From: Clostridia bacterium
GTDB lineage: Bacteria; Bacillota; Clostridia; Christensenellales; Maliibacteriaceae
Reading direction: 5' to 3'
DNA: 64,000 nt
Assembly (NCBI GenBank): GCA_017431145.1
Contig: JAFRLQ010000100.1
Coordinates: 1-64,000, forward strand
Under the pieces are notes generated by a model. That model was not told where the DNA came from, searched no databases, and was given only the letters and a program-made list of their open reading frames with translations. The position numbers were made by a program, and so were the translations under genes. Of this stretch, positions 8,276 to 17,040 are shown piece by piece (positions within the stretch are counted from its first letter, which is position 1; each line of letters starts with the position of its first letter).

Positions 8276-8332
8276 AAAAGTGGACACAAAAACGGTTTTT
8301 TAAGAATTGTTTTTTTCAAAAGTGAACACTTT
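8276..8332. repeat. Two near-identical 12-base repeats in the 8.1-8.4 kb gap
   Basis: AAAAGTGGACAC (8276-8287) recurs as AAAAGTGAACAC (8318-8329). The second copy is also half of a perfect dyad, AAAGTG-AA-CACTTT (8319-8332). The surrounding 8200-8400 is AT-rich and has no convincing gene. Repeated GTGGACAC-type motifs occur at the ends of some insertion sequences, so this may be a decayed element end, or an operator for the CotH gene. Confidence 0.35.
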
Positions 8333-8346
8333 CATTCTTTTTGTAT

Positions 8347-8375
8347 TTGTTCCCGTTATTTCCGTATATTACAAT
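8347..8375 (+). promoter_or_regulatory. Promoter of the CotH-family gene
   Basis: TTGTTC (8347-8352), a 17-base spacer and TACAAT (8370-8375), 41 bases before the ATG. Good SigA-type spacing. The AAAGTG-AA-CACTTT dyad ends 14 bases upstream of the -35. Confidence 0.55.
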
Positions 8376-8415
8376 ATTATGGAAATTATATTTGCTGCGG
8401 GAAGGGAGGGCATTC

Positions 8416-10137
8416 ATGAAACAGACGGTCTTTTTCTGCGTGCTGTGCGTTCTTCTTCTTCTGCTCACCCTGTCCTGTCTCGGCGACATGCTGCCCGCCT
8501 CCGGCATCGGCGTCTCTTCTTCTGCCGAGTCCGCGGATGCGCTCCCGCCGCAGGAGGCCCCGCAGGCGGTTCCCGTCTTTTCCCATACATCCGGTTCCTA
8601 TACCGAAACGAGTCTGACCGTAACGGTCCGTGCGCCGGAGGGTTACACCATCGCATATACGACGGACGGCACGCTTCCCGCAGGGGAACAGGACAGCGGT
8701 CTTTCCGAGGTCAGCGTCCTTCTTGAAAAAACAGGATCCGGTCTTCTTGCCGACAACCGCGATCTTATGATCTATCCCGAATTCGTGCAGTCCTATCTTT
8801 TCAGCGACGAAACGCTTCCCTCCGGACGCGTGCTGAACGTGTCGCTGGTCGGCCCCGACGGCTCTCTGCGTCCTCCCGTCACGAACGTCTATTTCCTCGG
8901 CACGGATTTTTCCGAGCTGTATCCCGACTGTCTGGTCGTTTCCGTCACGGCGGATCCCGGCGCTTTTCTGGACTATGAGACGGGGATCCTGGCCGCCGGC
9001 GTCCATTATGACCGCTGGAAACAGACGGACGCGGCCGCGGAAGCGATCGCGTCACATTCCATGTATTTGCTTGAATCCAACAGCACCATGCGCGGCAAAG
9101 CCTGGGAAAGACCCTGTCTGGTCCAGATCTATGATTCCGAAAACCGGCCGGCAGCCGAGGCGTACGCCGGGATCCGCGTGCACGGAAATGCGTCCCGCAG
9201 ATTTAATCAGAAGGGATTCAATCTCTATTTCCGGAACGAATACGGTACCGGCCCCCTTTCCTTTCCCCTGTTCGGCGGCAAAGCGTCCTGGGACGTCTTC
9301 TCCCTGTCCAACGGCGGAAATGCGACGGACCGGCTGAAATACCGCAACGACCTGCTCCTGGAACTGGCATCCGACAGGGACTTTGCCGTGATGCGCTCAC
9401 GCCCCGCTGTCCTCTTCCTGAACGGGGAATACTGGGGCCCCTACAGTCTGACCGAAAAAATCACGCAGGAAGCGCTGAGCGAACGCTTCGGTGTCGACGA
9501 AAAACAGGTCGTCGTCATCAAGGCAGGTCAGCTGGAGCTGGGCAAAAACAGCGACATGGCCCTGTATAAGGAACTGAACGCCTATGCGCAGATGGATCTG
9601 AGCAATCCGGAGACATACGGCCGTTTCTGCGAGGTGATGGACGTGCAGTCCATGGCCGATTACTTCGCTGCCTGCGTCTATATCGGAAACGCGGACTTCG
9701 CGCCGGACAGAAACACCATCCTGTGGCGCACCCGGGATGATTCTTTCAACGGCGGCAGGTGGCAGTATATCCTGTACGACACGGAATTCTGTGCCGGTCT
9801 GTACAATATAAACGATACTGCCGCGTCCACGGATCACTTCCGCATCGCCATGGAAAAGCATCCTCTCTTTGCGGCCGCGATCCGCAACGAATCGTTCTAT
9901 GCGATGTTCCTGCAGGCGCTGAAGGAGATCGGATCGCAGAACTACGCGCCAGAGCGGGTCGAAGCCGCACTCGCTTCCTATGACCGCGTATGGCTCCCGC
10001 TCATGCCGGACTTCCGCAAGCGCTTCGGTGAACCGCTCTGGAAATGGGAGGTGGACCGGGATGATTTCATCCGTTTCTTCCGTGAACGGTACGATCTCAT
10101 CATCCCCTTGGCTGAATCCTGGCAGGATACGTTCTGA
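8416..10137 (+). CDS. CotH kinase family protein, exported
   Basis: 573 residues. An N-terminal hydrophobic segment (about residues 4-22) indicates export or membrane anchoring; no clean lipobox is seen. Residues about 45-130 look like the chitobiase C-terminal-type domain (GYTIAYTTDGTLP). The CotH kinase fold follows from about 220 on, with IRVHGNASRRF, VFLNGEYWGPYSLTEKI and YDTEFC. CotH proteins are atypical protein kinases; besides spore-coat CotH there are many exported forms in gut bacteria that go with surface or cellulosome proteins. The start at 8416 follows GGGAGGG. It is monocistronic, ending at a strong terminator. Its substrate cannot be read from sequence. Confidence 0.8.
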   Translation: MKQTVFFCVLCVLLLLLTLSCLGDMLPASGIGVSSSAESADALPPQEAPQAVPVFSHTSGSYTETSLTVTVRAPEGYTIAYTTDGTLPAGEQDSGLSEVSVLLEKTGSGLLADNRDLMIYPEFVQSYLFSDETLPSGRVLNVSLVGPDGSLRPPVTNVYFLGTDFSELYPDCLVVSVTADPGAFLDYETGILAAGVHYDRWKQTDAAAEAIASHSMYLLESNSTMRGKAWERPCLVQIYDSENRPAAEAYAGIRVHGNASRRFNQKGFNLYFRNEYGTGPLSFPLFGGKASWDVFSLSNGGNATDRLKYRNDLLLELASDRDFAVMRSRPAVLFLNGEYWGPYSLTEKITQEALSERFGVDEKQVVVIKAGQLELGKNSDMALYKELNAYAQMDLSNPETYGRFCEVMDVQSMADYFAACVYIGNADFAPDRNTILWRTRDDSFNGGRWQYILYDTEFCAGLYNINDTAASTDHFRIAMEKHPLFAAAIRNESFYAMFLQALKEIGSQNYAPERVEAALASYDRVWLPLMPDFRKRFGEPLWKWEVDRDDFIRFFRERYDLIIPLAESWQDTF

Positions 10138-10161
10138 TTTTCTACGTGACTCAGAAGAAGA

Positions 10162-10195
10162 CCGTCCGCACGGCAGGTGCGAACGGCCTTTTCTG
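10162..10195 (+). terminator. Terminator between CotH and flavodoxin genes
   Basis: Arms CCGTCCGCAC and GTGCGAACGG (one internal mismatch) with a short loop, followed by TTTTCTGTTT. It lies between convergent genes. Confidence 0.75.
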
Positions 10196-10216
10196 TTTGT
10201 CGGTTCATCTGCGGGA

Positions 10217-11575
10217 TCATTTTTCCCCTCGTTTTTCCGCCTTCTCCATGGCTTTCCGGTACGGAAGAAGCATGCCTTCCGTCATCTTCCCCCCGATCTT
10301 TCCGCGCAGTTTTTTGCTGCGCATCATACCTCCCACAAGATACATGGCCATCATCCTGCCTCTTCTTTTCTGCGGGAAATCATAGAAACCGTGCTTTTTG
10401 TAGAACCGGTGGTCCTCGCGCATCAGTCCCTGCATCTGCCAGATCAGGTCGCGGAAGACCTTCATGCCTCCCACTCCGTAGAAATTCTTCGGCGGCTGGT
10501 AATCTTCATCCAGCGCGTATCCCAGCGTCTGCGCAAGCCGGTCGATCTCGCCGTCCGGATCCTTTTCGTCGCACGCGGTTCCCGCGAGGAAATTCCCGCC
10601 GACCTGCGCGCGCGCCTCCATAAGCGTCCTCAGGTTCTCCTCACGGCTGAGCGCGCCGTCCACCAGATATCCCACCGGTTTTCCCATGGTCACTGTCCGG
10701 TGTCCGTTGCAGAACTGCCGGTCGTCAAAGAGCTTGAAACGGTACCCCATCGAGTGGTCCTTAATGCTGTAAGCATAGACGATGGCGTCCGCGCTCTGGA
10801 TCTGTTCTCTCAGATACCGGTCGAACCCGTCCTTATACACGCACGTGCCGTCTGCCGCGCAGCGGAAGCACCCGAGGCATCCTCCCGCGAAAGGAAACTG
10901 CCCGATATCCGCGACGCGCACCTGGCGGTCCGTTTTCTGCGTGAATCTGTGGATCATGGCGCTGAGCCTGCCGTCCGCGTCATCCGAAAGATCCGCCACG
11001 ATCGCGACGGTCCCCTCTTTTTTCTCCGCTTCTTCTTCCGCGTCCTTTGCGGTGACGCCGGTAAACGGCGCCCGTTCTTCCTCCTCCGGTATCCCGGCGC
11101 ATCCCGTCTGCATGCTCCAGCGCACGAAACGGTAGAAATCCAGCGCCTCCTTCTGTCCGCGTTCCTTCAGAAGATCCTCCATATCCGCGGAAAGTCCCCG
11201 AATGTACCGCAGCCCCATATCCGCGCAGATATCCTGAATAAACCGGTGTGCGGTGATGTCGTAGAAATGCAGCGACGTTGAAAGCTGCGTGGCATATTTC
11301 CCTTCCAGCCCTCCGTGCTCCTTCATCATTTCGATAAAGCGGTGCAGCTGTGACGGCACAAGGAACGTGTAGACGGGATAGCAGAACAGGATCAGATCCG
11401 CCTTTTCCAGAAGCGGCACGCAGGAATCAAAGTCCTTTTCCAGCGCATGGATCCGCTGTCCCACATGCAGGACCTCAAATGTGTCCATGGGAAAATGCTT
11501 TTCTATAAAGCCGACGGTCTGCAGCGTGATGCTGTTTTTTCCCGCCGGAGCGCCGTTTAGCACAAGTACGTTCAT
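10217..11575 (-). CDS. Double flavodoxin-fold NAD(P)H-dependent reductase
   Basis: 452 residues made of two flavodoxin-like modules. The first begins MNVLVLNGAPAGKNSITLQT with the phosphate-loop pattern for FMN; the second, from about residue 195 (EGTVAIVADLSD), carries the GCLGCFRCAADGTC cysteine cluster usual in clostridial iron-sulfur-flavin-type reductases. The C-terminal 100 residues are basic and helical. The start overlaps the upstream peptidase stop as ATGA. Substrate unknown. Tandem fusions of this kind are less common than single-domain forms. Confidence 0.75.
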   Translation of the reverse strand: MNVLVLNGAPAGKNSITLQTVGFIEKHFPMDTFEVLHVGQRIHALEKDFDSCVPLLEKADLILFCYPVYTFLVPSQLHRFIEMMKEHGGLEGKYATQLSTSLHFYDITAHRFIQDICADMGLRYIRGLSADMEDLLKERGQKEALDFYRFVRWSMQTGCAGIPEEEERAPFTGVTAKDAEEEAEKKEGTVAIVADLSDDADGRLSAMIHRFTQKTDRQVRVADIGQFPFAGGCLGCFRCAADGTCVYKDGFDRYLREQIQSADAIVYAYSIKDHSMGYRFKLFDDRQFCNGHRTVTMGKPVGYLVDGALSREENLRTLMEARAQVGGNFLAGTACDEKDPDGEIDRLAQTLGYALDEDYQPPKNFYGVGGMKVFRDLIWQMQGLMREDHRFYKKHGFYDFPQKRRGRMMAMYLVGGMMRSKKLRGKIGGKMTEGMLLPYRKAMEKAEKRGEK

Positions 11576-12936
11576 TTTTCCTCTCCCATTTCCCGGATCA
11601 GGACGCTGCGGAACTTGATGTCGTCCAGAAAATCCTCGATCGCATATTTCTCGTTCGGGCCGTGCGCGTTGTTGTGCGGCGTACCGCATCCGACCGCGCC
11701 TGCCGGGATCCTTCTGTCCGCGCAGAGGTTCGCAAAGGGCATCGTCGCGGGATGTGAATGACTAACTTTGGGCTCGATCCCGGTAAAGGATCTGGCGCTG
11801 CGGATCATGACGTCCGTAAACGGCGCGTCCGGATCGGACCGGTAACTCTTCGTCGCCGTCATCACCTTCACGTCTATATCCCCGAATCCGCGCGCCGCGA
11901 GATGATCCCGCACCCGCTGCGCCGTCTTTTCCGGATCCATGTCCGGCACAAGCCGGATATCGATCTTTGCCGTCGCCTTTGCGGGGAGGACCGTCTTGGT
12001 CCCCTCTCCCGTGTATCCCGACACCAGACCCGCCAGGTTCAGGGTCGGCGCGTAATGATAATCCTTCAGCAGTTCTTTTCCGGTCTTCCCGTTATTAAAC
12101 GCGGGGATCCCGAGATGTTTCCGCGTCGCCTCCTCGTCAAACGCGTCGCGTTCAAGCACATCCAGGTCTTTCTGCCGCAGCGGAAGCACGTCGTCATAGA
12201 ACCCGTCCACCAGGATGTTCCCCTCCGCGTCCTTTATCGTCCCAAGCGCCTGCACGAGGCGCCACGCCGCGTTCGGCGCGATCACCGCAAGCGAGGAGTG
12301 TGCATCCGTCCGCACCCCCTGCGCGGTCAGTTCCAGATACAGCAGTCCCTTGACGCCGGTGGTGATCTCAAGCGGACTGCCCTTGCCGTTCCTGTCTCCT
12401 CCCTCGAAGATGATGCCGTCGCATTCCAGCGCGTCGCCGCAGGCCTTTGTGAAAAAGCCGAGGTTCGGGCTGCCGATCTCCTCTTCGCCCTCGATCAGGA
12501 ACTTCACGCAGCATGGAAGCGTTCCGTATACCTTCAGATACGCGTCTGTCGCCGCGAGAGACGAAACAAGACCGCCCTTGTTGTCCGCGACGCCGCGTGC
12601 GTACATCACGCCGTCCCGGACGGTCAGCGTCCACGGATCGGACTGCCATTCACTGAGAGGTTCCACCGGCATCACGTCATAGTGATGGTAGAAGCCGAGC
12701 GTCTTCTCCGTTTCCCCTTTTTTTACCGCGATAACGCAGGGATTCCCGGGAGTCTCAAAAACCTGCATCTCCAAGCCGTATTCCCTGAAGGTCTCCGTCA
12801 CGATCCGGAACATCTCCCCGATCCCCTCGCCTGTCATCGCAAGGCTCTTCTGTCCGCACATGCGGGAAAGAAGCGCAATATACTCCTCTTTGTGCGCGTC
12901 GATATAGTCAAAGATCTTTTTCTGGTCAAACTGCAT
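11572..12936 (-). CDS. M20 family metallopeptidase (dipeptidase-like)
   Basis: 454 residues, zinc-dependent exopeptidase. The metal-binding pattern is present: HHYDVMPVEP (first His/Asp), ARGVADNKGG (bridging Asp), EGEEEIGS (catalytic Glu pair) and a C-terminal HGPNEKY. Such M20 enzymes hydrolyse dipeptides or N-acylated amino acids in the cytosol. Two starts are possible: GTG at 12945 or ATG at 12936. The ATG is preferred because GAGGTG stands six bases before it. It is translationally coupled to the flavodoxin gene. Confidence 0.88.
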   Translation of the reverse strand: MQFDQKKIFDYIDAHKEEYIALLSRMCGQKSLAMTGEGIGEMFRIVTETFREYGLEMQVFETPGNPCVIAVKKGETEKTLGFYHHYDVMPVEPLSEWQSDPWTLTVRDGVMYARGVADNKGGLVSSLAATDAYLKVYGTLPCCVKFLIEGEEEIGSPNLGFFTKACGDALECDGIIFEGGDRNGKGSPLEITTGVKGLLYLELTAQGVRTDAHSSLAVIAPNAAWRLVQALGTIKDAEGNILVDGFYDDVLPLRQKDLDVLERDAFDEEATRKHLGIPAFNNGKTGKELLKDYHYAPTLNLAGLVSGYTGEGTKTVLPAKATAKIDIRLVPDMDPEKTAQRVRDHLAARGFGDIDVKVMTATKSYRSDPDAPFTDVMIRSARSFTGIEPKVSHSHPATMPFANLCADRRIPAGAVGCGTPHNNAHGPNEKYAIEDFLDDIKFRSVLIREMGEEK

Positions 12937-13168
12937 GCTGCTCACCTCTGTCGTTCTGATTGATTCTATTTTAGCATCTTTCTTTCCGCCCGCGTACGGG
13001 GATTCACGCAGTATGCAGAATTGTATAGTTATCCATCCAAAGTATTATATTTTCATTTTCTGTCCGAAATACAGCACTTTTTGCATACAAATCGTCAAAA
13101 TGCCCCCTTTTACTTTCGCGTTTTTGTGGTATACTTATGCAAGTTAACCAAAAATGGAGGGACAACCA

Positions 13169-14059
13169 ATGAAAAACACGATCTTCAAGGGTGTAGGTAC
13201 CGCACTGGTAACGCCTTTCACGGAGACAGGCGCCGTGGATTACGAGGCGTTCGAGAAACTGCTGGACTATCAGCTGGCAGGCGGCGTGGACGCTTTCATC
13301 GTCTGCGCAACGACCGGTGAAGCGCCGACGCTGGAAGACGACGAGCATATCGAAGCCATCAAGTTCGTCGTGGACTTCACGAAGGGCAGGATCCCCGTGA
13401 TCGCCGGCACCGGCTCCAACAATACGGACCATGCGGTGATGATGAGCAAACGCGCGGAGAAAGCCGGCGCGGACGCGCTTCTGTGCGTGACTCCCTATTA
13501 CAACAAATGCACGCAGGGCGGTCTTGTTGCCAGCTATACCAAGATCGCGGACAGCACCGGTCTTCCCATGCTGGTGTATAACGTGCCTTCGCGCACAGGC
13601 GTGAACATCAAGCCCGATACCTATCAGAAACTGGGTGAACATCCCCGCATCGTCGGCATCAAGGAAGCCAACGGCGACATCAGCTCTGTCGTGGAGACCA
13701 TGTCCAAGTGCTCGGACACCCTGGATCTTTATTCCGGAAACGACGATCAGATCATTCCGCTCATGTGCATGGGCGGCGTCGGCGTGATCTCCGTCCTCTC
13801 CAACATCCTGCCGAAGGAGACCAAGGAGATGACCACGAAGTTCTTCGAGGGAGACGTGAAAGGCGCCGCGCAGATGCAGATGCACTACAAGGCTCTGATC
13901 GACGCGCTGTTCTGTGAAGTGAACCCCATCCCCGCAAAGGCCGCTCTTTCCGCGATGGGCATCATCAAGAACTGCGTGCGTCTGCCTCTCACCCCGATGG
14001 AGAGCGCGAACTATGAGAAGCTCGTCGCGCTGATGAGAAAAGAAGGTCTTGCCGTATGA
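13169..14059 (+). CDS. dapA: 4-hydroxy-tetrahydrodipicolinate synthase
   Basis: Condenses pyruvate and aspartate semialdehyde, the first step of the diaminopimelate branch. 296 residues, a TIM-barrel class I aldolase with the Schiff-base lysine at about 165 (GIKEANGD), Tyr137 (VYNVPSRTG) and TTGE at about 48-51. The ATG has GGAGGG seven bases upstream. A TATACT (13130-13135) gives a likely -10, but no good -35 is visible. Its stop overlaps the dapB start as ATGA. Confidence 0.96.
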   Translation: MKNTIFKGVGTALVTPFTETGAVDYEAFEKLLDYQLAGGVDAFIVCATTGEAPTLEDDEHIEAIKFVVDFTKGRIPVIAGTGSNNTDHAVMMSKRAEKAGADALLCVTPYYNKCTQGGLVASYTKIADSTGLPMLVYNVPSRTGVNIKPDTYQKLGEHPRIVGIKEANGDISSVVETMSKCSDTLDLYSGNDDQIIPLMCMGGVGVISVLSNILPKETKEMTTKFFEGDVKGAAQMQMHYKALIDALFCEVNPIPAKAALSAMGIIKNCVRLPLTPMESANYEKLVALMRKEGLAV

Positions 14060-14790
14060 TGCGCGTGATCGTGAACGGCGCCCTGGGCCATATGGGCCGG
14101 ATCGTCGCGGATCTGGTGAAGGAGCAGCAGGACATGGAGATCGCCGCGCTGGTGGATCCCAGAAGCGAAAGCGAGGACGTGCTTGCCTCCCTGTGGGACG
14201 TGAAGGGCAAGGCGGATATCGTGATCGATTTCTCCCATCACTCCTCCGTCGTACCGATGCTGGACTGGTGCGAGAAAACCGGCACCTGCGCCGTCATCGC
14301 CACGACCGGCCATGACGAGAAGGAACGCGGACGCATCAAGGCTGCTTCCCTGAAGATCCCCGTATTCTTTGCCGCGAACATGTCCGTCGGCATCGCGCTT
14401 CTTGCGGATATGGCAAGAAGAGCCGCCGCCGTATTCCCCAACGCGGATATCGAGATCGTGGAGAGCCATCACAACCGCAAGCTGGACGCTCCCAGCGGGA
14501 CCGCTCTCTTCCTCGCACAGGCCGTACGTACCGTACGTCCCGACGCCGTGCTCCATTCCGGACGCACCGGCATGGCAAAAAGAGAGCCTAACGAGATCGG
14601 CATCCACTCACTGCGTCTGGGAAACATTCCCGGCATGCATGAGGTCATCATCAATACAGGCACGCAGAGTCTCACCCTGAAGCATGAAGTCTACGACAGA
14701 GCCCTCTTCGCGGAAGGCGCCATCGTGGCGGCGAGATATCTGTACGGCAAAGCACCCGGCATGTACGACATGCAGACCATGCTCGGCTGA
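14056..14790 (+). CDS. dapB: 4-hydroxy-tetrahydrodipicolinate reductase
   Basis: Second enzyme of the diaminopimelate branch, NAD(P)H-dependent. 244 residues. It has the dinucleotide-binding GALGHMGR (about 8-15) and the signature ESHHNRKLDAPSGTA with catalytic His138/His139 and Lys142. It starts inside the dapA stop. A stem-loop with T tail follows before ddh. Confidence 0.96.
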   Translation: MMRVIVNGALGHMGRIVADLVKEQQDMEIAALVDPRSESEDVLASLWDVKGKADIVIDFSHHSSVVPMLDWCEKTGTCAVIATTGHDEKERGRIKAASLKIPVFFAANMSVGIALLADMARRAAAVFPNADIEIVESHHNRKLDAPSGTALFLAQAVRTVRPDAVLHSGRTGMAKREPNEIGIHSLRLGNIPGMHEVIINTGTQSLTLKHEVYDRALFAEGAIVAARYLYGKAPGMYDMQTMLG

Positions 14791-14799
14791 TTTTCCCGG

Positions 14800-14828
14800 C
14801 AGACCGCACACGCGGTCTGCCTGTTTTT
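14800..14828 (+). terminator. Stem-loop between dapB and ddh
   Basis: GCAGACCGC (14800-14808) pairs perfectly with GCGGTCTGC (14812-14820) over a short loop, followed by CTGTTTTT. It would end or reduce transcription into ddh, 23 bases before the ddh start, so ddh may be read at lower level or from its own promoter. Confidence 0.7.
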
Positions 14829-14851
14829 CAGAAAAAGAAAGGATGAAACCT

Positions 14852-15826
14852 ATGAAGATCGCAATCGCAGGCTACGGCAATCTCGGCAGAGGCGTCGAGT
14901 CCGCCGTAAAGCAGAATCCGGACATGGAGCTTTGCGCCGTGTTCACGAGGCGTGATCCCGCTTCCGTTTCCATCATGACACCGGACGTTCCCGTCCTTCC
15001 CATGCAGAGCATCGCGGAATACGAGGGACAGTTCGACGTCGTCGTCATCTGCGGCGGCAGCGCGACGGATCTACCCGTCATGACGCCTCAGATCGTCAAG
15101 CATTTCAACGTTGTGGACAGTTTCGACACGCACGCCCGGATCCCCGAGCACATCGCGAACGTTCACAATGCAGCAAAGGCCTCCGGCCATACCGCGATCG
15201 TATCCGCAGGATGGGATCCCGGCATGTTCTCTCTTGCGCGCGTCTTCGCGCAGGCATGCCTTCCCGAAGGTGAGAGCTACACCTTCTGGGGACCCGGCGT
15301 CAGCCAGGGACATTCGGACGCCATCCGCCGCATCGAAGGCGTTCTGGACGCGCGTCAGTACACGATCCCTGTGGACGCCGCGCTGGAAGCTGTGCGCAGC
15401 GGGGAGAATCCGGTACTCACCACACGTCAGAAGCATACCCGCGACTGCTATGTCGTCGCGCAGGAAGGCGCGGATCTTGCGCGCATCGAACGTGAGATCA
15501 AGGAAATGCCCAACTACTTCGACGAGTACGACACCACCGTAACGTTCATCACCGCTCAGGAGATGCTGGAAAAACACAGCGCCATGATGCACGGCGGCTT
15601 TGTGATCCGCTCCGGACAGACCGCTCTGGGCGACCGTCATGTGATCGAATACAGTCTGAAACTGGAATCCAACCCGCAGTTCACATCCAGCATCCTGACA
15701 GCCTGCGCGCGCGCCGCCGCGAGAATGTGCGCACGCGGAGAGGACGGCTGCTACACGATGCCCGAACTGCGTCCCGTGGATCTTCTGCCCCAGTCTCTCG
15801 ACGAGATCCGGGCGCATATGATCTGA
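14852..15826 (+). CDS. ddh: meso-diaminopimelate D-dehydrogenase
   Basis: NADPH-dependent enzyme that aminates tetrahydrodipicolinate directly to meso-diaminopimelate, bypassing the acylated intermediates. 324 residues, normal for the family. It has an N-terminal Rossmann start KIAIAGYGNLGRGVESAV, then VVICGGSATD, VDSFDTHARIP and SAGWDPGMFS, which are characteristic of Ddh. The ATG at 14852 is preferred over the ATG at 14843, which directly abuts the AAAGG site. With dapA and dapB it gives a three-gene route from aspartate semialdehyde to meso-DAP. Confidence 0.95.
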   Translation: MKIAIAGYGNLGRGVESAVKQNPDMELCAVFTRRDPASVSIMTPDVPVLPMQSIAEYEGQFDVVVICGGSATDLPVMTPQIVKHFNVVDSFDTHARIPEHIANVHNAAKASGHTAIVSAGWDPGMFSLARVFAQACLPEGESYTFWGPGVSQGHSDAIRRIEGVLDARQYTIPVDAALEAVRSGENPVLTTRQKHTRDCYVVAQEGADLARIEREIKEMPNYFDEYDTTVTFITAQEMLEKHSAMMHGGFVIRSGQTALGDRHVIEYSLKLESNPQFTSSILTACARAAARMCARGEDGCYTMPELRPVDLLPQSLDEIRAHMI

Positions 15827-15845
15827 TCCCGGATACATACAAAAA

Positions 15846-15880
15846 GTCCACTGCGATCTTTCAGCAGTGGGCTTCGTTTT
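15846..15880. terminator. Bidirectional terminator between ddh and CDF gene
   Basis: GTCCACTGC (15846-15854) pairs with GCAGTGGGC (15864-15872); the plus-strand T tract follows and on the other side is AAAAA, so it can serve both convergent genes. Confidence 0.75.
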
Positions 15881-15885
15881 TTCCG

Positions 15886-17004
15886 TCATTCCGTGAAGTC
15901 GTGATCGATCGTGATCTGAAGGTCGTATTCCGGATAGAGCGCCAGCACTTTCTGCTTTACTCCTTCCCGGATCTCTTCGTCCGGCGCCCCGAACTCCACA
16001 ACGATATCGAAGTTCATGGTCCTGTCGATCATATCGATATAGAAGCCGTGCATCTGCTTTGCGCCTTCCGTTTCCATGACGATCTTCCGCACCGCTTCGC
16101 GCGCCGCGATCACTTTCTCCGAATGCGTGTTGATCGCGTAGATCGTCAGTCCGAGCATCTCCACGCCCGTGTCCTCCCGGACTTTTTTCGTGATGGCGCG
16201 CTGCAGATTGTCGATCCATGCCACCTTGTAGCTGTCATACACCTCGATATGCGCGGAACCCAGCTGACTTCTCTTTCCGTAGCTGTGGATCACCAGGTCG
16301 TAAACGCCCTCCACCTCCGGGAACGAAGCGATGGATTCCCTGACCGCCGTTGCCAGTTCCAGTTCCGTGCTTTTTCCGAGGATATGTCCCGCCGTTTCAA
16401 GGATCGTCTCGACCCCGGCCTTCAGGATCAGAAGCGAGATGCCCGCGCCGACCCACGCCTCGATGCTGCGTTTGGTCGTCATGTACACGATCGCCGCCGC
16501 GAGCGTCGCGGAAGACGCGATCACGTCGTTCAGCGCGTCTTTTCCGGATGCGGTCAGCGCCTCGGAATCCAGCTGTTTCCCCTTTTTCTTCGTGTAGATC
16601 CCGATGGCGACCTTGACCAGGATCGCCACGCTGATCACAACGAGCGTCAGTACGGAATAATCGTTCGTCTCCGGATGGATGATCTTCTGGATCGAGTTCT
16701 TCAGCGTGTCAAATCCGGCATACAGGATGATGATCCCGATGATGAGCGAGGACAGATATTCCACACGCCCGTATCCGAAGGGATGCTTGCGGTCGGGCTT
16801 TTTATCCGACAGTTTCGTGCCGATGATGGTGATGGCGGAGGACAGCGCGTCCGTCACGTTGTTGATCCCGTCCGCGATGATGGAGACGGAATTGGCCAGA
16901 TAACCGACGAGCAGTTTGAACGCGGAGAGAACGAAGTTCGCCGCGATGCCCAGCCAGCTCGTCTGAATGATGGATCTGCTTCTGTTCTGATTCTTTTCTG
17001 TCAT
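15886..17004 (-). CDS. Cation diffusion facilitator transporter
   Basis: 372-residue CDF-family metal exporter. About six membrane helices fill residues 15-210. Helix II carries the metal-site residues in SIIADGINNVTDAL, a family HPFGYGRVEYLSSL stretch follows, and DALNDVIASSATL lies in helix V. A soluble ferredoxin-like C-terminal domain (about 215-300) is followed by an extra segment of about 70 residues, longer than standard CDFs. Zn, Mn or Fe are possible substrates. Likely cotranscribed with the methyltransferase-like gene 36 bases upstream. Confidence 0.88.
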   Translation of the reverse strand: MTEKNQNRSRSIIQTSWLGIAANFVLSAFKLLVGYLANSVSIIADGINNVTDALSSAITIIGTKLSDKKPDRKHPFGYGRVEYLSSLIIGIIILYAGFDTLKNSIQKIIHPETNDYSVLTLVVISVAILVKVAIGIYTKKKGKQLDSEALTASGKDALNDVIASSATLAAAIVYMTTKRSIEAWVGAGISLLILKAGVETILETAGHILGKSTELELATAVRESIASFPEVEGVYDLVIHSYGKRSQLGSAHIEVYDSYKVAWIDNLQRAITKKVREDTGVEMLGLTIYAINTHSEKVIAAREAVRKIVMETEGAKQMHGFYIDMIDRTMNFDIVVEFGAPDEEIREGVKQKVLALYPEYDLQITIDHDFTE

Positions 17005-17040
17005 AAAAGCTGTTTCCCTTTGTTTGATGATCCGCGTCTT

